Positions 1 to 10,944 of a DNA stretch of 64,000 bases are shown piece by piece (within the stretch, counting starts at the first letter, position 1; each line of letters starts with the position of its first letter). Under the pieces are notes generated by a model, which searched no databases, was not told the DNA's origin, and saw only the letters and a program-made list of their open reading frames with translations. This stretch comes from Undaria pinnatifida. Lineage: Eukaryota > Sar > Phaeophyceae > Laminariales > Alariaceae. Where the stretch lies: contig JABAKD010000029.1 in the NCBI GenBank assembly GCA_012845835.1, positions 12,911,892 to 12,975,891 on the forward strand. The letters are read 5' to 3'. The position numbers were made by a program, and so were the translations under genes.

Positions 1-122
1 ATAAGCCGTAGACCACAGGGCCCAGTCCGGGTCATTGAGGTTCAGGTACGCGGCCAGGAAGAAGAACGAGCCGAGGGTCGCTGGCGCCACAACTTCCGAC
101 GAGACGCCGAACATTTTTTCAA
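1..122 (-). CDS. TMEM220-family membrane protein, partial exon
   Basis: Read on the minus strand, this exon encodes a hydrophobic helix followed by YLNLNDPDWALWSTAY. The NDPD..W...Y signature after a first transmembrane helix is typical of the TMEM220 family (small membrane proteins of unknown function). The exon opens after an excellent acceptor (pyrimidine-rich CCTGTTCCTCCCCCCGCCAG, AG at 124-123). An in-frame ATG begins at 114, so the exon could contain the start codon or continue an upstream exon through Glu-Lys-Met. Only the N-terminal third or so of a TMEM220 protein is present; the rest lies beyond the left edge. A damaged tandem copy lies about 500 bp away at 525-640. Seen: open frame, acceptor, motif. 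Inferred: family membership, from one motif plus helix position. Confidence 0.6.
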
Positions 123-524
123 CTGGCGGGGGGAGGAACAGGGCCAACAAATGGGTTACTGTTTACATCATCGCCATGCTGGTCGAAAACTTCTTCGAGG
201 ACTGCGACAGGGGGCGGGGGGCACGACAATTGAGAGACAGTGTCATAATATCGTATCATTTAGTTAACCCCTTCACTACCGTAAAATCGAATCCATTCAA
301 ATTCCAAGTAGTTTGCCACCACTCGGGTGGAGTTCTTGAAGAGGAAAAACCTTAAAGAACTTGGCGGCGGGGAAAGGGAAGCATCTCGACAAAAAGTAAC
401 GATTATCATACAGCGTCAGTCACACAGAGCAGCCCGGGTTACCGAAGTAGGTCATAGAGGTTGACGCCTCTACACCTGGAAACCCGTTTTTGGCCGCACT
501 ATACTTGGAAATAGTGTAAGGAGG

Positions 525-640
525 GGTTTGGGGACATTATATGGGTTAAGGTAAGCAGCCAGGAAACACAACACGCAGAGGGTCGGTCTAGCGCCGCAAC
601 TTCCGACGAGACGCCATACATGTTGGCAAATGCGCGGGGA
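525..640 (-). pseudogene. Decayed tandem copy of the TMEM220-like exon
   Basis: On the minus strand a second copy of the 1-122 exon starts with ATGTATGGCGTCTCGTCGGA, matching MFGVSSEV of the intact exon. After GVSSEVAAL the frame must shift by one to recover a FLAAYLNPYN stretch parallel to FLAAYLNLND of the intact copy. The NDPDW core is replaced, and no AG acceptor sits just before the ATG, where the intact copy has a strong one. Flanking sequence on the 5' side also resembles the first copy (CCTGTCCCTCCCC versus CCTGTTCCTCCCC), so the duplication took intron sequence too. Read as a segmental tandem duplication that lost function. Confidence 0.55.
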
Positions 641-969
641 GGGACAGGTCCAATCATTGCTTCAGACCTACGCATCAAAGTAATGCGTTTGCTTGTTTTC
701 AGCTATTTTGGGGACTCCAGAGGCGCGAAGGGCGCCAAACAAAGACGGCTTACAGCATCGGCCTGCCGAGGGACGGGGGGGCGAATTTAGTACCGGTACT
801 AACGGTACACTTCACGGCACCCCGACGATATGCACAACACCACCTGGTGAATGTATTCGTGCAGTGCCTTGAATTCCGACTACAATTCAGTCACACTGAC
901 ACACGACACGTATGGAAGTACGTGGAAGTGCGGTGAATTTCAATGTTGCACATCGGCCCAGGCCGCATC

Positions 970-1034
970 CGACCCCAACCCCGAACCTAACCCTAACCAA
1001 CCATTTTTGTTTGTTTTGTTTTGTTTTTTTTTTT

Positions 1035-1065
<31 letters not shown>

Positions 1066-1080
1066 TCGCACACTTCTACT
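970..1080. repeat. Telomere-like CCCTAA scraps and T-rich tract
   Basis: Positions 975-1002 carry degenerate CCCTAA/CCCAAC units, followed by about 55 bases of nearly pure T with scattered G (1010-1066). Related CCTAACCCTGACC units recur at 1355-1400 and on the opposite strand at about 2020-2045. These look like short interstitial low-complexity runs. They are too short and irregular to be a telomere. No gene is seen between 650 and 2170. Confidence 0.5.
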
Positions 1081-1282
1081 TTTCAGCTTCTGGACAACAG
1101 CCGTGGTCACAGGCGTCGTCCCTTCTCCCCCCCGGTTCTTGCCTTCAAATTTTATCGCGCATAGGGTTCCAGCAATCTTACTGCTCGTTGATTTTTCATC
1201 GAGTGTTGTTGCTAACTCACGCTCTGGCGTTTTCCGCAAGTCAATTTGCGCGCAAGAAAAAAAAGTCCCCACGAATTTATAC

Positions 1283-1360
1283 GAGAGGGGATTCGAACTC
1301 ACGAAACTGACCTATACCAGGCTCGAGGATAACCTGATACGCCACCGGGGCGACCATAAC
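1283..1360 (-). other. tRNA-like remnant (A- and B-box-like motifs)
   Basis: On the minus strand TGGCGTATCAGGTTATC resembles an A box, and GAGTTCGAATCCCC, about 40 bases further on, resembles a B box/T loop. The T stem does not pair (GTGAG against CCCCT) and no acceptor stem can be drawn, so this is not a functional tRNA. It could be a tRNA pseudogene or the head of a tRNA-derived SINE. Confidence 0.3.
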
Positions 1361-2174
1361 CCTGACCCAACCAAGCCTAACCCTGACCCTTACCACAACA
1401 CGTTGGGGAGCAAACCCAGAGGGGCGGTCGCGTGGCCCCGCCACGTGATTCAGTCGCGTTTTCATGAAAAGCGCGGGGGGGCTAGTGGCCATCCTCGACC
1501 GATCAGACAGTGCTCATGCACGAGAAAAAATCACAAGCCAGTCGGACAACAAGATGTAGCACGGTGGTGTAGCACGAGAAAACTTACCGGGTTGTATTGC
1601 CCGCAAGGCCTGTCTCGTGCGCTGCAAGGATTTTTTTTGCAGGACACGATCGCGGGATGATGCCACGACCCGTGCTGCAGCACGCCCACCCTACATAGAC
1701 AGCATTGTAATGGTCCCAAGGCTGAATTCGTACTACTATTGCCGTACGACTGTCACAATGCAAGGTTTCTGCGCCGACGAGCATCGATGAATGAAATTGA
1801 TCCCAAGGTTGGGTGACCAATCAGGCGTCTGTCAAGGTCTTCCCACCACCAACGGCTCAATCGACCTACGGTACTCGTAGTCTTGCCAAGTCACAGCATT
1901 CCCATCCGGCCGAATCAACCTAGGGTCTTTTCAAGAACAGAGTTCAAGCCGGCCGAGTCGACCTACTGGTAGAGCCTTCACAAGCCACAGCATCCAAGCA
2001 CAGGTCACCCCATAGCATTAGGGTCAGGGTTCGGGTCGGGCGGTCGGCGCTAGGTGGCAAGGCCGAAACCCCCGTAAAAGACTACCAAGCTTCAGGGGCC
2101 TCTGCATTCAATGGGAAGAAAACTGGCTGTGACCCCACTCGAGCTCTGTTTGAGAAAAAAAAAAATGAAAAAAT

Positions 2175-2645
2175 ACACATCTCGGACAGATCAGATCCCA
2201 TTTTTGGGATCTAGCTCTTTGTGGACAGAGAGATCCTTGATCTGTATGATCTGCGGGATCTAGATCATATTTCACTGATGGTATCTGTACAATCTAGCTA
2301 TTACACACATATTTGCCTGGGTGGGATCTGTATGATCTAGATCCCTCGCACATGTTCGCGTGGGTGGGATCTGTGGAATCTGCACATGTTTACTGAACGT
2401 GATCTGTAGGATCTGTGGGATCTAGATAACATTTGACCGATGGGATCTATATGATCTGCGGGATCTAGATCATATTTCACTGATGGGAGCTGTATGATCT
2501 AGATCTTTCACACATGTTTGCCTGGATGGGATCTGTATGATCTAGATCTTTCACACATGTTTGCCAGGTTGGGATCTGTATGATCTAGATCCTTCACACA
2601 TGTTTACCTGGGTGGGGTCTATACGATCTGAAGGATCTCCATTTT
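2175..2645. repeat. GATCTRTATGATCT minisatellite, array 1
   Basis: Degenerate tandem units of the form GGGATCTGTATGATCTAGATC..CACACATGTTTGCCTGGGT fill about 470 bp, with GATCT every 10-20 bases. The left end is preceded by AAAATGAAAAAATACACATC, whose AAAATACAC core also ends the dispersed element seen at 9.1, 35.1 and 57.6 kb. Array 2 (3460-4020) uses the same unit, and the two enclose the exon at 2760-3088. Confidence 0.85.
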
Positions 2646-2759
2646 CCCAGCGGGTTGGGGTCATGTACCAACACCTGATATACTATACAGGACTGGCGCC
2701 AGTATCAAACTGAATAGTTCGCGCGCTATACGAGATCGGAGCTACATACCACGAAACAG

Positions 2760-3088
2760 CCCTTGGTGGTTGCCGATCTTGGGATCTTGGTGGCTGCCGA
2801 TCAAGCTCCCACGCACACACTGCCTAACTCCACAAGCACACAACAATCACGTGGGGCTGAGGCAGAGCACAAGCATAAGCATGCAGATGTCGGGGGAAGA
2901 AGCTCTAGTGGCTCTGAACCCGCAGATGATACCGCCGTAGGGCAGCAAGCAGGTTCCTCCGCCGATCCGGGGGCATTGTTGCGTCGCGAGTGGCGCGAAA
3001 GGGGATTACCCTTAAACTGTCTAGTGGCATGTGTCGCACGGACGGCTGTGGTACTTTCGCTTTTAAATGGGAAGAACAGAATTGCGAG
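2760..3088 (+). CDS. Internal coding exon, unknown protein (His/Ser-rich)
   Basis: The exon starts after CACGAAACAG and runs 109 codons without a stop to the donor GCGAG|GTAACT, leaving the frame after two bases of a codon. It encodes a hydrophilic stretch with HKHKH, SSSGSEPADD and GALLRREWRERGL. The composition is clearly protein-like and unlike the flanking GATCT arrays. No family is recognised. The next possible acceptor in phase (TACTTGCAG|TGGCACC, 3121) would make a 32-base intron and a 20-base exon ending at GGGTAAGT, which is improbably short, so the next exon is left open. The first exon and start codon were not found. Confidence 0.45.
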
Positions 3089-3459
3089 GTAACTACTCGT
3101 ATACTATTTGCTACTTGCAGTGGCACCACCGTCTATAGGGGTAAGTTGCAGCTGTGCAATTGAAATGACGATGACCTGCGCAGGGTGCTGACTTTTCTGT
3201 TTTCTGCCGCATACCCTGGCATATATTATCGTTCATCGAGTTTGCAAGATGCATATTACCTTCTTCGCCCCTTTCCATATATGACAGCACTTCACCTCCA
3301 TCCATCTTATTACGACCTACCGGTATGAGGTAAGATCAACCCCACCTTCGCGACAAATCTTCAGACGGGGTGAGCTGCGTCACGGAGAGCTGCCGCACAA
3401 GTATGTGTTGCCTTGTGTAAGCTGTATAAAACTCGCTCTTGCACACACGTTTACGTATG

Positions 3460-4020
3460 CCCGCGTGCATCCTGCATGATCTAGCTCTTGTTTCACACAT
3501 GTTCGCCAAGGTGGGATCTTCATCACCTATCTACTGAACACACATTCATGTTTCCGGGGTGGGATCTGTATGATCTGTGATATCTAGAATGTTTTATGTT
3601 TTCCGGTGGGACCTTTATGATCTGCGGGGTTTAGATAATATTTTCTGTGTGGGATCTGTACGATCTAGATCTTACACACGTGTGTTCCTTGGTGGGATCT
3701 GTATGATCTGCACGATCTGCAAATGTTTGCTCATTGTGATATGTAGGATCTGTGAGGTCAAGATCACTCATGGGATTTATATTATCAAGATTCTACACAC
3801 ACGTTTGGCTGGATGGGATCTGTATGACCTAGATCCTTCACACATGTTTGCGTGAGGGTAGGACCTGTGGGATCTGCACATGTTTATCTGGGTGGGATCT
3901 GTATGATATGCATGATCTGCACATGTTTCACCGGGTGGGATTTGTATGGTCTAGATCTTATGCACAACTTTTCCATATCGGCCAAAAAGGATCTAGATGA
4001 TCTAGATCATGATCTGCCTG
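3460..4020. repeat. GATCTRTATGATCT minisatellite, array 2
   Basis: Same unit as 2175-2645: GGGATCTGTATGATCT alternating with CACACATGTTTGCC. It ends at about 4030 with GAAAAAATACACTTCAGCTG and GATCGACCAA, the terminal sequence of the dispersed element described at 35145-35325. This suggests the arrays grew inside or beside that element. Confidence 0.85.
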
Positions 4021-4199
4021 AGGTGCGAAAAAATACACTTCAGCTGTGACAGATCGACCAAGAAGGATTTTGATCGAGCTCTACTGTGGAACACCTACCC
4101 GTACGTACCCGTGACTCCTTGTTTGCCTTTTGGTGACGATGGGTTTGATTGTCACCAAGCGAGCTTCGTAATGCGAGATCACCAATAACCGATAACAAC

Positions 4200-4650
<451 letters not shown>

Positions 4651-5126
4651 CAAGTAGCAGCCACAAAGGTTGGAAATAAAGCAATTGGAAAACACAAAAC
4701 AAATGTTCGTCTGCCCCCAGCGCAACGTTTGTGCACGTAAATTGCCTCGGGGCAGCGCACCACCGTAGTCACCTTCTAACAGAACGGAGCTGCGTCACCC
4801 AGGATGAGCTGCCACTCCTCCGCACTTAAAGCACCTGGTAGGCAGAGCTCAAGCTGCGTACTGACTGCCTGGGGTTTCCAGTAATAGTGAAAGCATGCTA
4901 GTAAAAATGTAACGCTTTTCTTGCAAATTACAAATTACCTGTAAATGCGGCGTATTATGTACCGTTTGAGATCCTAATCTGGGAGTATACTACAAGTACG
5001 ATTGGTCGAGCATCGAGCATCGTTGTCGTCGTTGTGCCGCGAGATAGACCACGGCGTGTGACCCACAACTTACGACGCGCCTCATGAGGAAGCTACACAC
5101 ACCCCGTAGCACGAGCGACCAATCAA

Positions 5127-5230
5127 ATTATCGCACGCGGCTTGCAAAGATGAGGCGCGATCAAAGTACCACGCGCGGCTGGCAAGGCAAATGAGTTTCG
5201 ACGAAATCCTCGATCCCACAGCTGAATTAT
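5127..5230 (+). repeat. Fragment of the GAGTTTCGACGAAATC dispersed element
   Basis: GCTTGCAAAGATGAG..., then GAGTTTCGACGAAATCCTCG and CACAGCTGAATTATAC match the end of the element found complete at 63000-63220. This fragment sits about 90 bp upstream of the ATG at 5322, so it may lie in the promoter or 5' leader of that gene. Confidence 0.6.
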
Positions 5231-5321
5231 ACTGCTTAGTGTAAGATTATTTATCAAAACTTCTGTACGACGGACTGGTTGTGCGCGAGCGTGGTGCGTA
5301 GCTGTCAATAGTGATAGTACG

Positions 5322-5492
5322 ATGTTGAAGGCTCCGTATTCGTCGGATGAGGATGGTCCATGGCAGCCGAACCTCGCCGGGCTGCACCTTTGGCGGGTCC
5401 AGCCCAGCCAGGAATCTCTCCACCGGATTATTCGGCCTTCCACCGGGCAAAAGCCGATTGTCATGACCGCCACCTGCATGTCTGGTCGCAAG
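5322..5492 (+). CDS. First exon of a large multi-exon gene, unknown product
   Basis: An ATG at 5322 opens 57 codons ending exactly at a good donor, CGCAAG|GTATGA (phase 0). The peptide begins MLKAPYSSDEDGPWQPN and ends GQKPIVMTATCMSGRK, a compact mix of polar and hydrophobic residues unlike the frame-shifted readings. It joins in phase to the exon at 7438, giving the continuous stretch SGRK|VVLGIWAVQEGEAI, which reads like one beta-rich domain. No family is recognised with certainty. The start is chosen because it is the first ATG in the open frame. The intron that follows (5493-7437) contains a 480-bp minisatellite. Confidence 0.5.
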
Positions 5493-6389
5493 GTATGATG
5501 GGTGCATGGCAAACACAGCATACAACACTGCTGTCCTGTACGTGCCATATACAGGTGTAAGGTGGCCTGGTCGTGAGGTGGGCTGTAGGTGCATGGTCAA
5601 ACACAGTAGCACTGCACTCCTTGCGCGATGTAGCTTCCGTCAGGCTCCATATTATATGCGCCATAAACGAGATGTGCAGCGTTGCCGTGCCTACAACAGC
5701 TCACAACCTGTTCTAGTGCGGTGTTGCTGGGAGCTTATTCATCCACGGCATAGCAGTTTTGCAGTAGTGCCTGCGACAGTTGACAACCTATTCTAATGTG
5801 GTGTTGCCGGGAGCGCATTCATCCATGGCGTAACATCGTTAAACGAATGTTGCTGTCTTGTACGTAGGTGAGCGAATGTAGTTTCCAGAAGCACAGTAAT
5901 TGCGGCTGTAGGACCAGTATTCACATTCGTCGGGTCTTAATCACGTCAGGCCTCTTCTCCAGCCCTGCTCCTTCAGCACCCTCGATGTTTGTCGTCCATC
6001 CATACCGTCGACCCCTGCAGCACATTTTGGAACTTGGGCTACAGTTAGCACACTGGTAGTCGCGTAGCGTGCGTGTTGCGGGGGCTGTTTTGGGCAACCC
6101 CCCCCCTTCCTTATGTACTAGCGCATTTTTGCGGTGAACTGGGGTGTGCCAGGTACAGCACAAGTTTAAATGCGTCTTACATCCTTTGCTTGTTCCGGCG
6201 CCACGACCCCGTGATGTCGGTGCTTGCGTGACGCTACAGTTGTAACGCTGTGCATATCGTTGGATGGCAAACAAAACAACAATCGACGAGCAGCGAGAGT
6301 GCTGAATCCTATGTGCCCGGGTAGAGCACATACAACGCATAACGTTCCCTTGGGACGCCTTCTTGCATACACAACACGTTCACCATGAC

Positions 6390-6870
6390 ATATCAGTGCC
6401 TGGTAGCCGAGAAATACACAAATCGCAACTCAAGACCCGTTTTGGTAGTCGAACGATGATCAAATCTCAACTCAAAAGCTTGTTTTGGTATGAGTCGAAC
6501 GATACTCTTATCGCCACTCAAAGTTTGTTTTAGAAGTAGAACGATGGTCCGATAGTCAAAACCGCAAATGACAGCCTTGTTTTGGTAACCGAACGATCGG
6601 ATACTCAAATCACAACTCGCAATGCCTGTTTCGGTGGTCGAAAGACGCTCAAATCGCAACCCACAGACGCCTGTTTTTCGTGGTCGAAGGATGGTCAAAT
6701 CGCGCAACTCAAAGGCCTGTTTTGGTAATCGAACGATCATGATACTCAAAATCGCAACTCGAGGGCCTGTTTTGGTAACCGAACGATCATGATAACCCAA
6801 AATCGCAACTCGAGGGCCTGTTGTGGTAGTCGAACGATGATCAAATCGAACATCGAAATCGTTTAGGGGG
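6390..6870. repeat. Minisatellite, about 50-60 bp units (TTTTGGTAGTCGAACGAT)
   Basis: Nine or so degenerate units of CTGTTTTGGTARTCGAACGATGATC..AAATCGCAACTCAA lie head to tail inside the proposed intron 5493-7437. The stop-free minus-strand reading across it is a by-product of the repeat. Confidence 0.85.
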
Positions 6871-7437
6871 GGGGCTCATAAACAGGTACACGCCAAATTT
6901 TTGATCGTCAACCACCCCACCCCGACCGAATACCGTGTACCCGACACCACATACTATTAGTAACACAATAACCCGTTTAGAACTGCACTCACGTCTTGGG
7001 GGCCAAACCACTTGAAAATAATGTACAATTTTGCTTTGTACTTGCGTCGGGGCAGCGTGTGCCCAACGATAATCTTAGTATGAAAGGCTAATACCAGGTA
7101 CGATGTTTCGAGCAAACGTCCAGCCAAAACATCTCAACTCCCATTGCTGCCGCGTACTGTATGTCTCACACTCCATCGTAGAATATTTGGAGGGAGGGGG
7201 GGGAGAGCGTACTCATTTGTTGCTTGCCTTAGTCATTTGACCATTGACCACCCATCCCTTTCGAGACGGAGCTATATGTGGAGGGTGGGAGCGTTATAGG
7301 GCATAGCTTGGGTAGGTGATCGCCCAACTTTTTTTTTTCTTCCGGTAGTCAAACGGACTAGCACTCTCTGTTGCCCCTCGCATATTTAACTCGCACCGCT
7401 ACAATCACTTCGCGTGCGTTTAACATGTAATGGTTAG

Positions 7438-7606
7438 GTCGTTTTGGGGATCTGGGCTGTGCAAGAAGGGGAGGCTATATTCGTGAGCGTGTACGACCCG
7501 AAAGCCATCGTGACGCTGGAGGTTACCATTCTCTGCGGTTGGTGGGCCGAGCTAGAGCTTCCCCCGGTGAAGTCCATGACGACGACGGACCTCGATGGAC
7601 TGGCCG
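7438..7606 (+). CDS. Second exon of the 5.3-18.6 kb gene
   Basis: Acceptor GTAATGGTTAG|GTC, donor GCCG|GTAATT. It has 56 codons and leaves after one base of a codon. The peptide includes EGEAIFVSVYDPKAIVTLEV and CGWWAELELPP, alternating hydrophobic and polar residues as in a beta-sandwich. It joins in phase to both 5492 and 10469. A second plus frame and the minus strand are also open here, so the assignment leans on phase agreement. The intron after it (7607-10468) holds two decayed MITEs, one copy of the dispersed element and a 0.6 kb minisatellite. Confidence 0.4.
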
Positions 7607-7934
7607 GTAATTTCAGAAGTCTTCAATGTGTCTGGGGTAGCTGGGGCAAGGGGAATGGGTGAAGGAGTCGATGATTTGATCCACCCAACTACTTGGCACG
7701 CGACAACATTAATCAACGTTAAAGTTGATCCCTCCGTAAAATTTGTTGCTACTGCGATAACATTGAGTAACCTATTTTGGTGCTCGTCGATCCCTTCGCG
7801 TTCGTCATCCCTTGCGATAATAAGCTGCGTTGTGGATTTTATGTATACATGCGACTTTGTGCTACAATACCTGGGTAGCTCTCCTTGCGGCCAATTTTTT
7901 CTTGCTTGTCGGTCTAAGGCAAATTTTTCGTTTT

Positions 7935-8225
7935 TCAGACCAAGCCCAAGGTAGGAAGGGGGTACCCCTCTTTTTTCACTAGTGGATTTGAGCCACCCAC
8001 ACGACTGATTCTCCACCTCACTGACGAACAGAATTCAAGCGAGGTTTTGCTTGGCGCACCATAGCTAACCATTCTCTATTGCGGATTCATATTGCAAACA
8101 TGAAACTCAGCACGGAAGCGCTCAAGACCGCAAATGGAACGGGGGGGGGTCACTTGCGCGAGTGCTCCCGAGACAACGCAAAAACAAACCCCCAACAGTG
8201 ACCCCCACCCACCGCACCCTTGGTG
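7935..8225 (-). mobile_element. Decayed copy of the ACTCGCGCGAGT-palindrome MITE
   Basis: Inverted relative to 63690-63957. In order it shows AAGGTAGGAAGGGGGTACCCC (TIR side), GAGCCACCCACACGACTG (damaged palindrome), TTGGCGCACCATAGCTAACC, ATTGCGGATTCATATTG, and GGTCACTTGCGCGAGTGCTC (second palindrome). Order and spacing match the better copies. A further fragment of the same family occupies about 8398-8570. Confidence 0.6.
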
Positions 8226-9129
8226 GAACCCGCTTCCGTGGCATGTAGCATGCGGCATGTAGCATGGGTCGCACAACAAAGTCAGGAGCGTCCTCACTTA
8301 TGGGCGATTCAGAGGCAAAATAATCAAGGCTCTGCCCCCGTTTTTACTATTCACCGAGCTTTGACCACTCCCATTCTTAAGTAGCTCTATTAGCATAATT
8401 TGCACGGACGAAAAAAAATAGGAAAACGTGTTTGGGCATTGCGTAGCTTACCATTCCGTCGTGGCTTCACACGTCAACGCTTGAGCAGCAAGCAAGCAAG
8501 ATCAAGGTCGCGAAGAAACAGGGGGGTCACTCGCTACACTGCCAAAAAACACCCCCAAAAGTTACCCCCCCCTTATCGTGACCTTAGTTAACAAAATGAC
8601 GACGAATCCTGCAGAATCATTTACGCGAATCACGCCCCCTTCGTGTCTTAAGAGGGGGAAAAAAACGACGAAAACAAAACTGACGATTGCAGCACCCTTC
8701 ACAGGAAACAACCCGGGCTGCTACTGTAGGTTAGCTGACGACGACGGTTGCTGTCGAAATGTAACGCGTGCAAGGGCCTGCAAGACGCGCGCACGGCTTG
8801 CACCCGCCGTGTGTTGCATGCTCGCGTGCCATGATAAGGAACGCCCCTCGTATGCTTTGTGTTGTTGCTGTGATGTACTTGACACGGGGCCCGCAAGGGT
8901 CACGTTCACGTGCTACTGCTGTAGCATGGTGTCGCGATGCGTACCGCGCCTTAAAGATCATTGCAACTGTCTATGAGTTGTCGCCGAATGCGGTTATTGC
9001 GTTGTTGTTGTATTGGTGACCATCCAATACCGTGAAACATTGGCGCTGCGGTAGCTTTCATCGTCGACAACTCACGAAAAAATCTCAAAAAAGAAGAAGG
9101 TTGAGGGAAAACCACGAAAAAATATAGTT

Positions 9130-9300
9130 CGAAGTGTACATAATATGAAAAATTAAAATACACTCCACCTGTGAGATCGAACATTTCGTCGAAGTTCCCC
9201 TTTGCAAGCTGTGTGTGATACTCCGATCACGTGTATTACTGGGTGTGTGTCCTCATCAAAGACATATTGTCATGGGTCGGCGACTCCCCTAATAAATAGA
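9130..9300 (-). repeat. Copy of the GAGATCG..AATACAC dispersed element
   Basis: AAATACACTCCACCTGTGAGATCGA, then TTTGCAAGCTGTGTGTGATACTCCGATCACGTGTATTACTGGGTGTGTG and GGCGACTCCCCT match the reverse complement of 63060-63215 with scattered changes. No coding capacity. It lies in the proposed intron 7607-10468. Confidence 0.75.
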
Positions 9301-9552
9301 GCGACCTGAACACGTTGTTTGCCTCCAGTCTCCACCTGCTTTCGACTCAGATCCTGGGAGAGCATGTTATCGCATTGTCCGCACGTTCTACTGGTACTGA
9401 TCGGGCCCTTCAGCTTTTTGAGTTCTTATGCCATGGACCAAAGCCGCCGTAAATGGGGTATCTTCGTTTTTGGCTACCGAGAGTATATGCCACCACCAGC
9501 CCGAGCGCTGCTGTACCTCGCTCAAGACCAGCCTTTTAGAACAATGGCCTTA

Positions 9553-10265
9553 GCAACACGAACTATTGATATATGATTTGCGGAGCGTAATCTAGCCCTT
9601 CCATGGCGGCAGGTCATGTCGCACAAGTGATTAGGACTGCAAAGAAGCAGGGTAGACTTTCAATAATCACTATCAATTATATATACTCAATGTCATTACT
9701 CATTATCAGTACTCGGTAGCGATACGCGTTCACGCGAGTGCCGCTATACCTCTATCTACAACGGCCTTTGAAATATCACATTAGCAACACGAACTATTAG
9801 TATATGGCTTGTAGAGCGTAATCCAACCCTTCCATAACGGGAGGTCATATCGCACAAGCGGTTAGGATTGCAAAGAAACAGGGTAGACACTCAATACTTA
9901 CGATGAATACTCATTATCAATACTCATGATCAATATTCGTCATCAATACAACTTGTCAAAACTCATTTTCAATCCTCATTATCAATACTCATTATCAATA
10001 CAAATTATCAATACTCATCATCAATAGGCACTATCAATACTCGTTTTCAATACTCACTATCGATACTCATTTTCAATGCTGATTATCAACATTCATCATC
10101 AAATTCATGATCAATGCTCATTATCAATACCTGCTACTCATTATCAATGTTCATAATCAATACCATTATCAATTCTCTCACTCCATACTCATTATCAATA
10201 CTCAATGTCAACACTCATGATCAATTCTCATTACAAATACTCATTTTCAATACTCATTATCAACT
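9553..10265. repeat. Duplicated 110-bp block and ATTATCAATACTC minisatellite
   Basis: The block TTAGCAACACGAACTATT...AAAGAARCAGGGTAGAC occurs at 9553-9660 and again at 9783-9890 (about 90 percent alike by eye). Each copy runs directly into an A/T-rich tandem of ATTATCAATACTC-type units of about 15 bases, short after the first copy and about 370 bp long after the second. Confidence 0.85.
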
Positions 10266-10468
10266 AAGCCCTGAGTGTGACCCAGCCTTCCTCGCGCTTG
10301 GTGAAAGCTATGCCTGCCATGGTCGGTGACGACCCGTCGTTCTTCCCCCCGGAACGTCCAAGATGCAAACATCTACGGTCCGAACATCATAGCCATGCAT
10401 ATGGTAACGCGCATCTCTTTCCCCCCGCCCGCTCCCCCGCTTGATCCGTACCCCGCGCCCCGTTACAG

Positions 10469-10700
10469 CGTATGTGACCCAAGGGATCTCGCTGCAAGTC
10501 CCACCACGCGACCACAAGGGCCGGGTCGACATGTCCAAAGCCTCGCTGAAGTTCGATCCCGGTCCAGCGCCCCCCCTGTTTGAGTTCGGCCCTACCCAAT
10601 TCGATTCGCGACCCCCTGGGTGCAGCAAAAGCTCGGCAGCTTCGTGGGCGAAGGGTCGGCACGTGGTCTGGAAAGGTCTTCGTCGATTTGGCCGGCGCGC
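10469..10700 (+). CDS. Third exon of the 5.3-18.6 kb gene, 3' border unresolved
   Basis: The acceptor CGCCCCGTTACAG|CG supplies two bases that complete the codon left open at 7606. The GC-rich frame then reads YVTQGISLQVPPRDHKGR, later FDPGPAPPLFEFGPTQFDS. The frame stays open to 10767, but from about 10660 the sequence resembles a block repeated at 10945-11005 (GGAAGGGCCTGG..CGTCGATTCGGTCGGCGCGC), so coding sequence probably ends before or inside that block. No consensus donor is obvious: CAC|GTGGTC and GTG|GTAAAA (10744) are candidates. The minus strand is also open here. Confidence 0.35.
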
Positions 10701-10944
10701 CATCCTCCTGGCGTGCGCTCGAAATGTCAGTATTTTGGTGGTGGTAAAATGTCCTGAACTTTTGTAGTTGTGTCGGGATGTGGGGGAACGGCTTCGGAAC
10801 GTAAGCAGAGCAGCAAGAAAAACTATATTGACTGTGTTTCGCGGTCGTTGACGCTGTTGAGACTTTTCAAAAAGGAAAAAATGAAGGGAGTAAACAATGA
10901 CAACTACCGCATCAGCTTCGCGGGTAAAAGCAGGTTCCTACAGA

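Noticed and set aside
6390-6870. CRISPR-like regular repeats here and in the other minisatellites
   Set aside because: Units are contiguous and degenerate with no unique spacers, and the genome context is eukaryotic.
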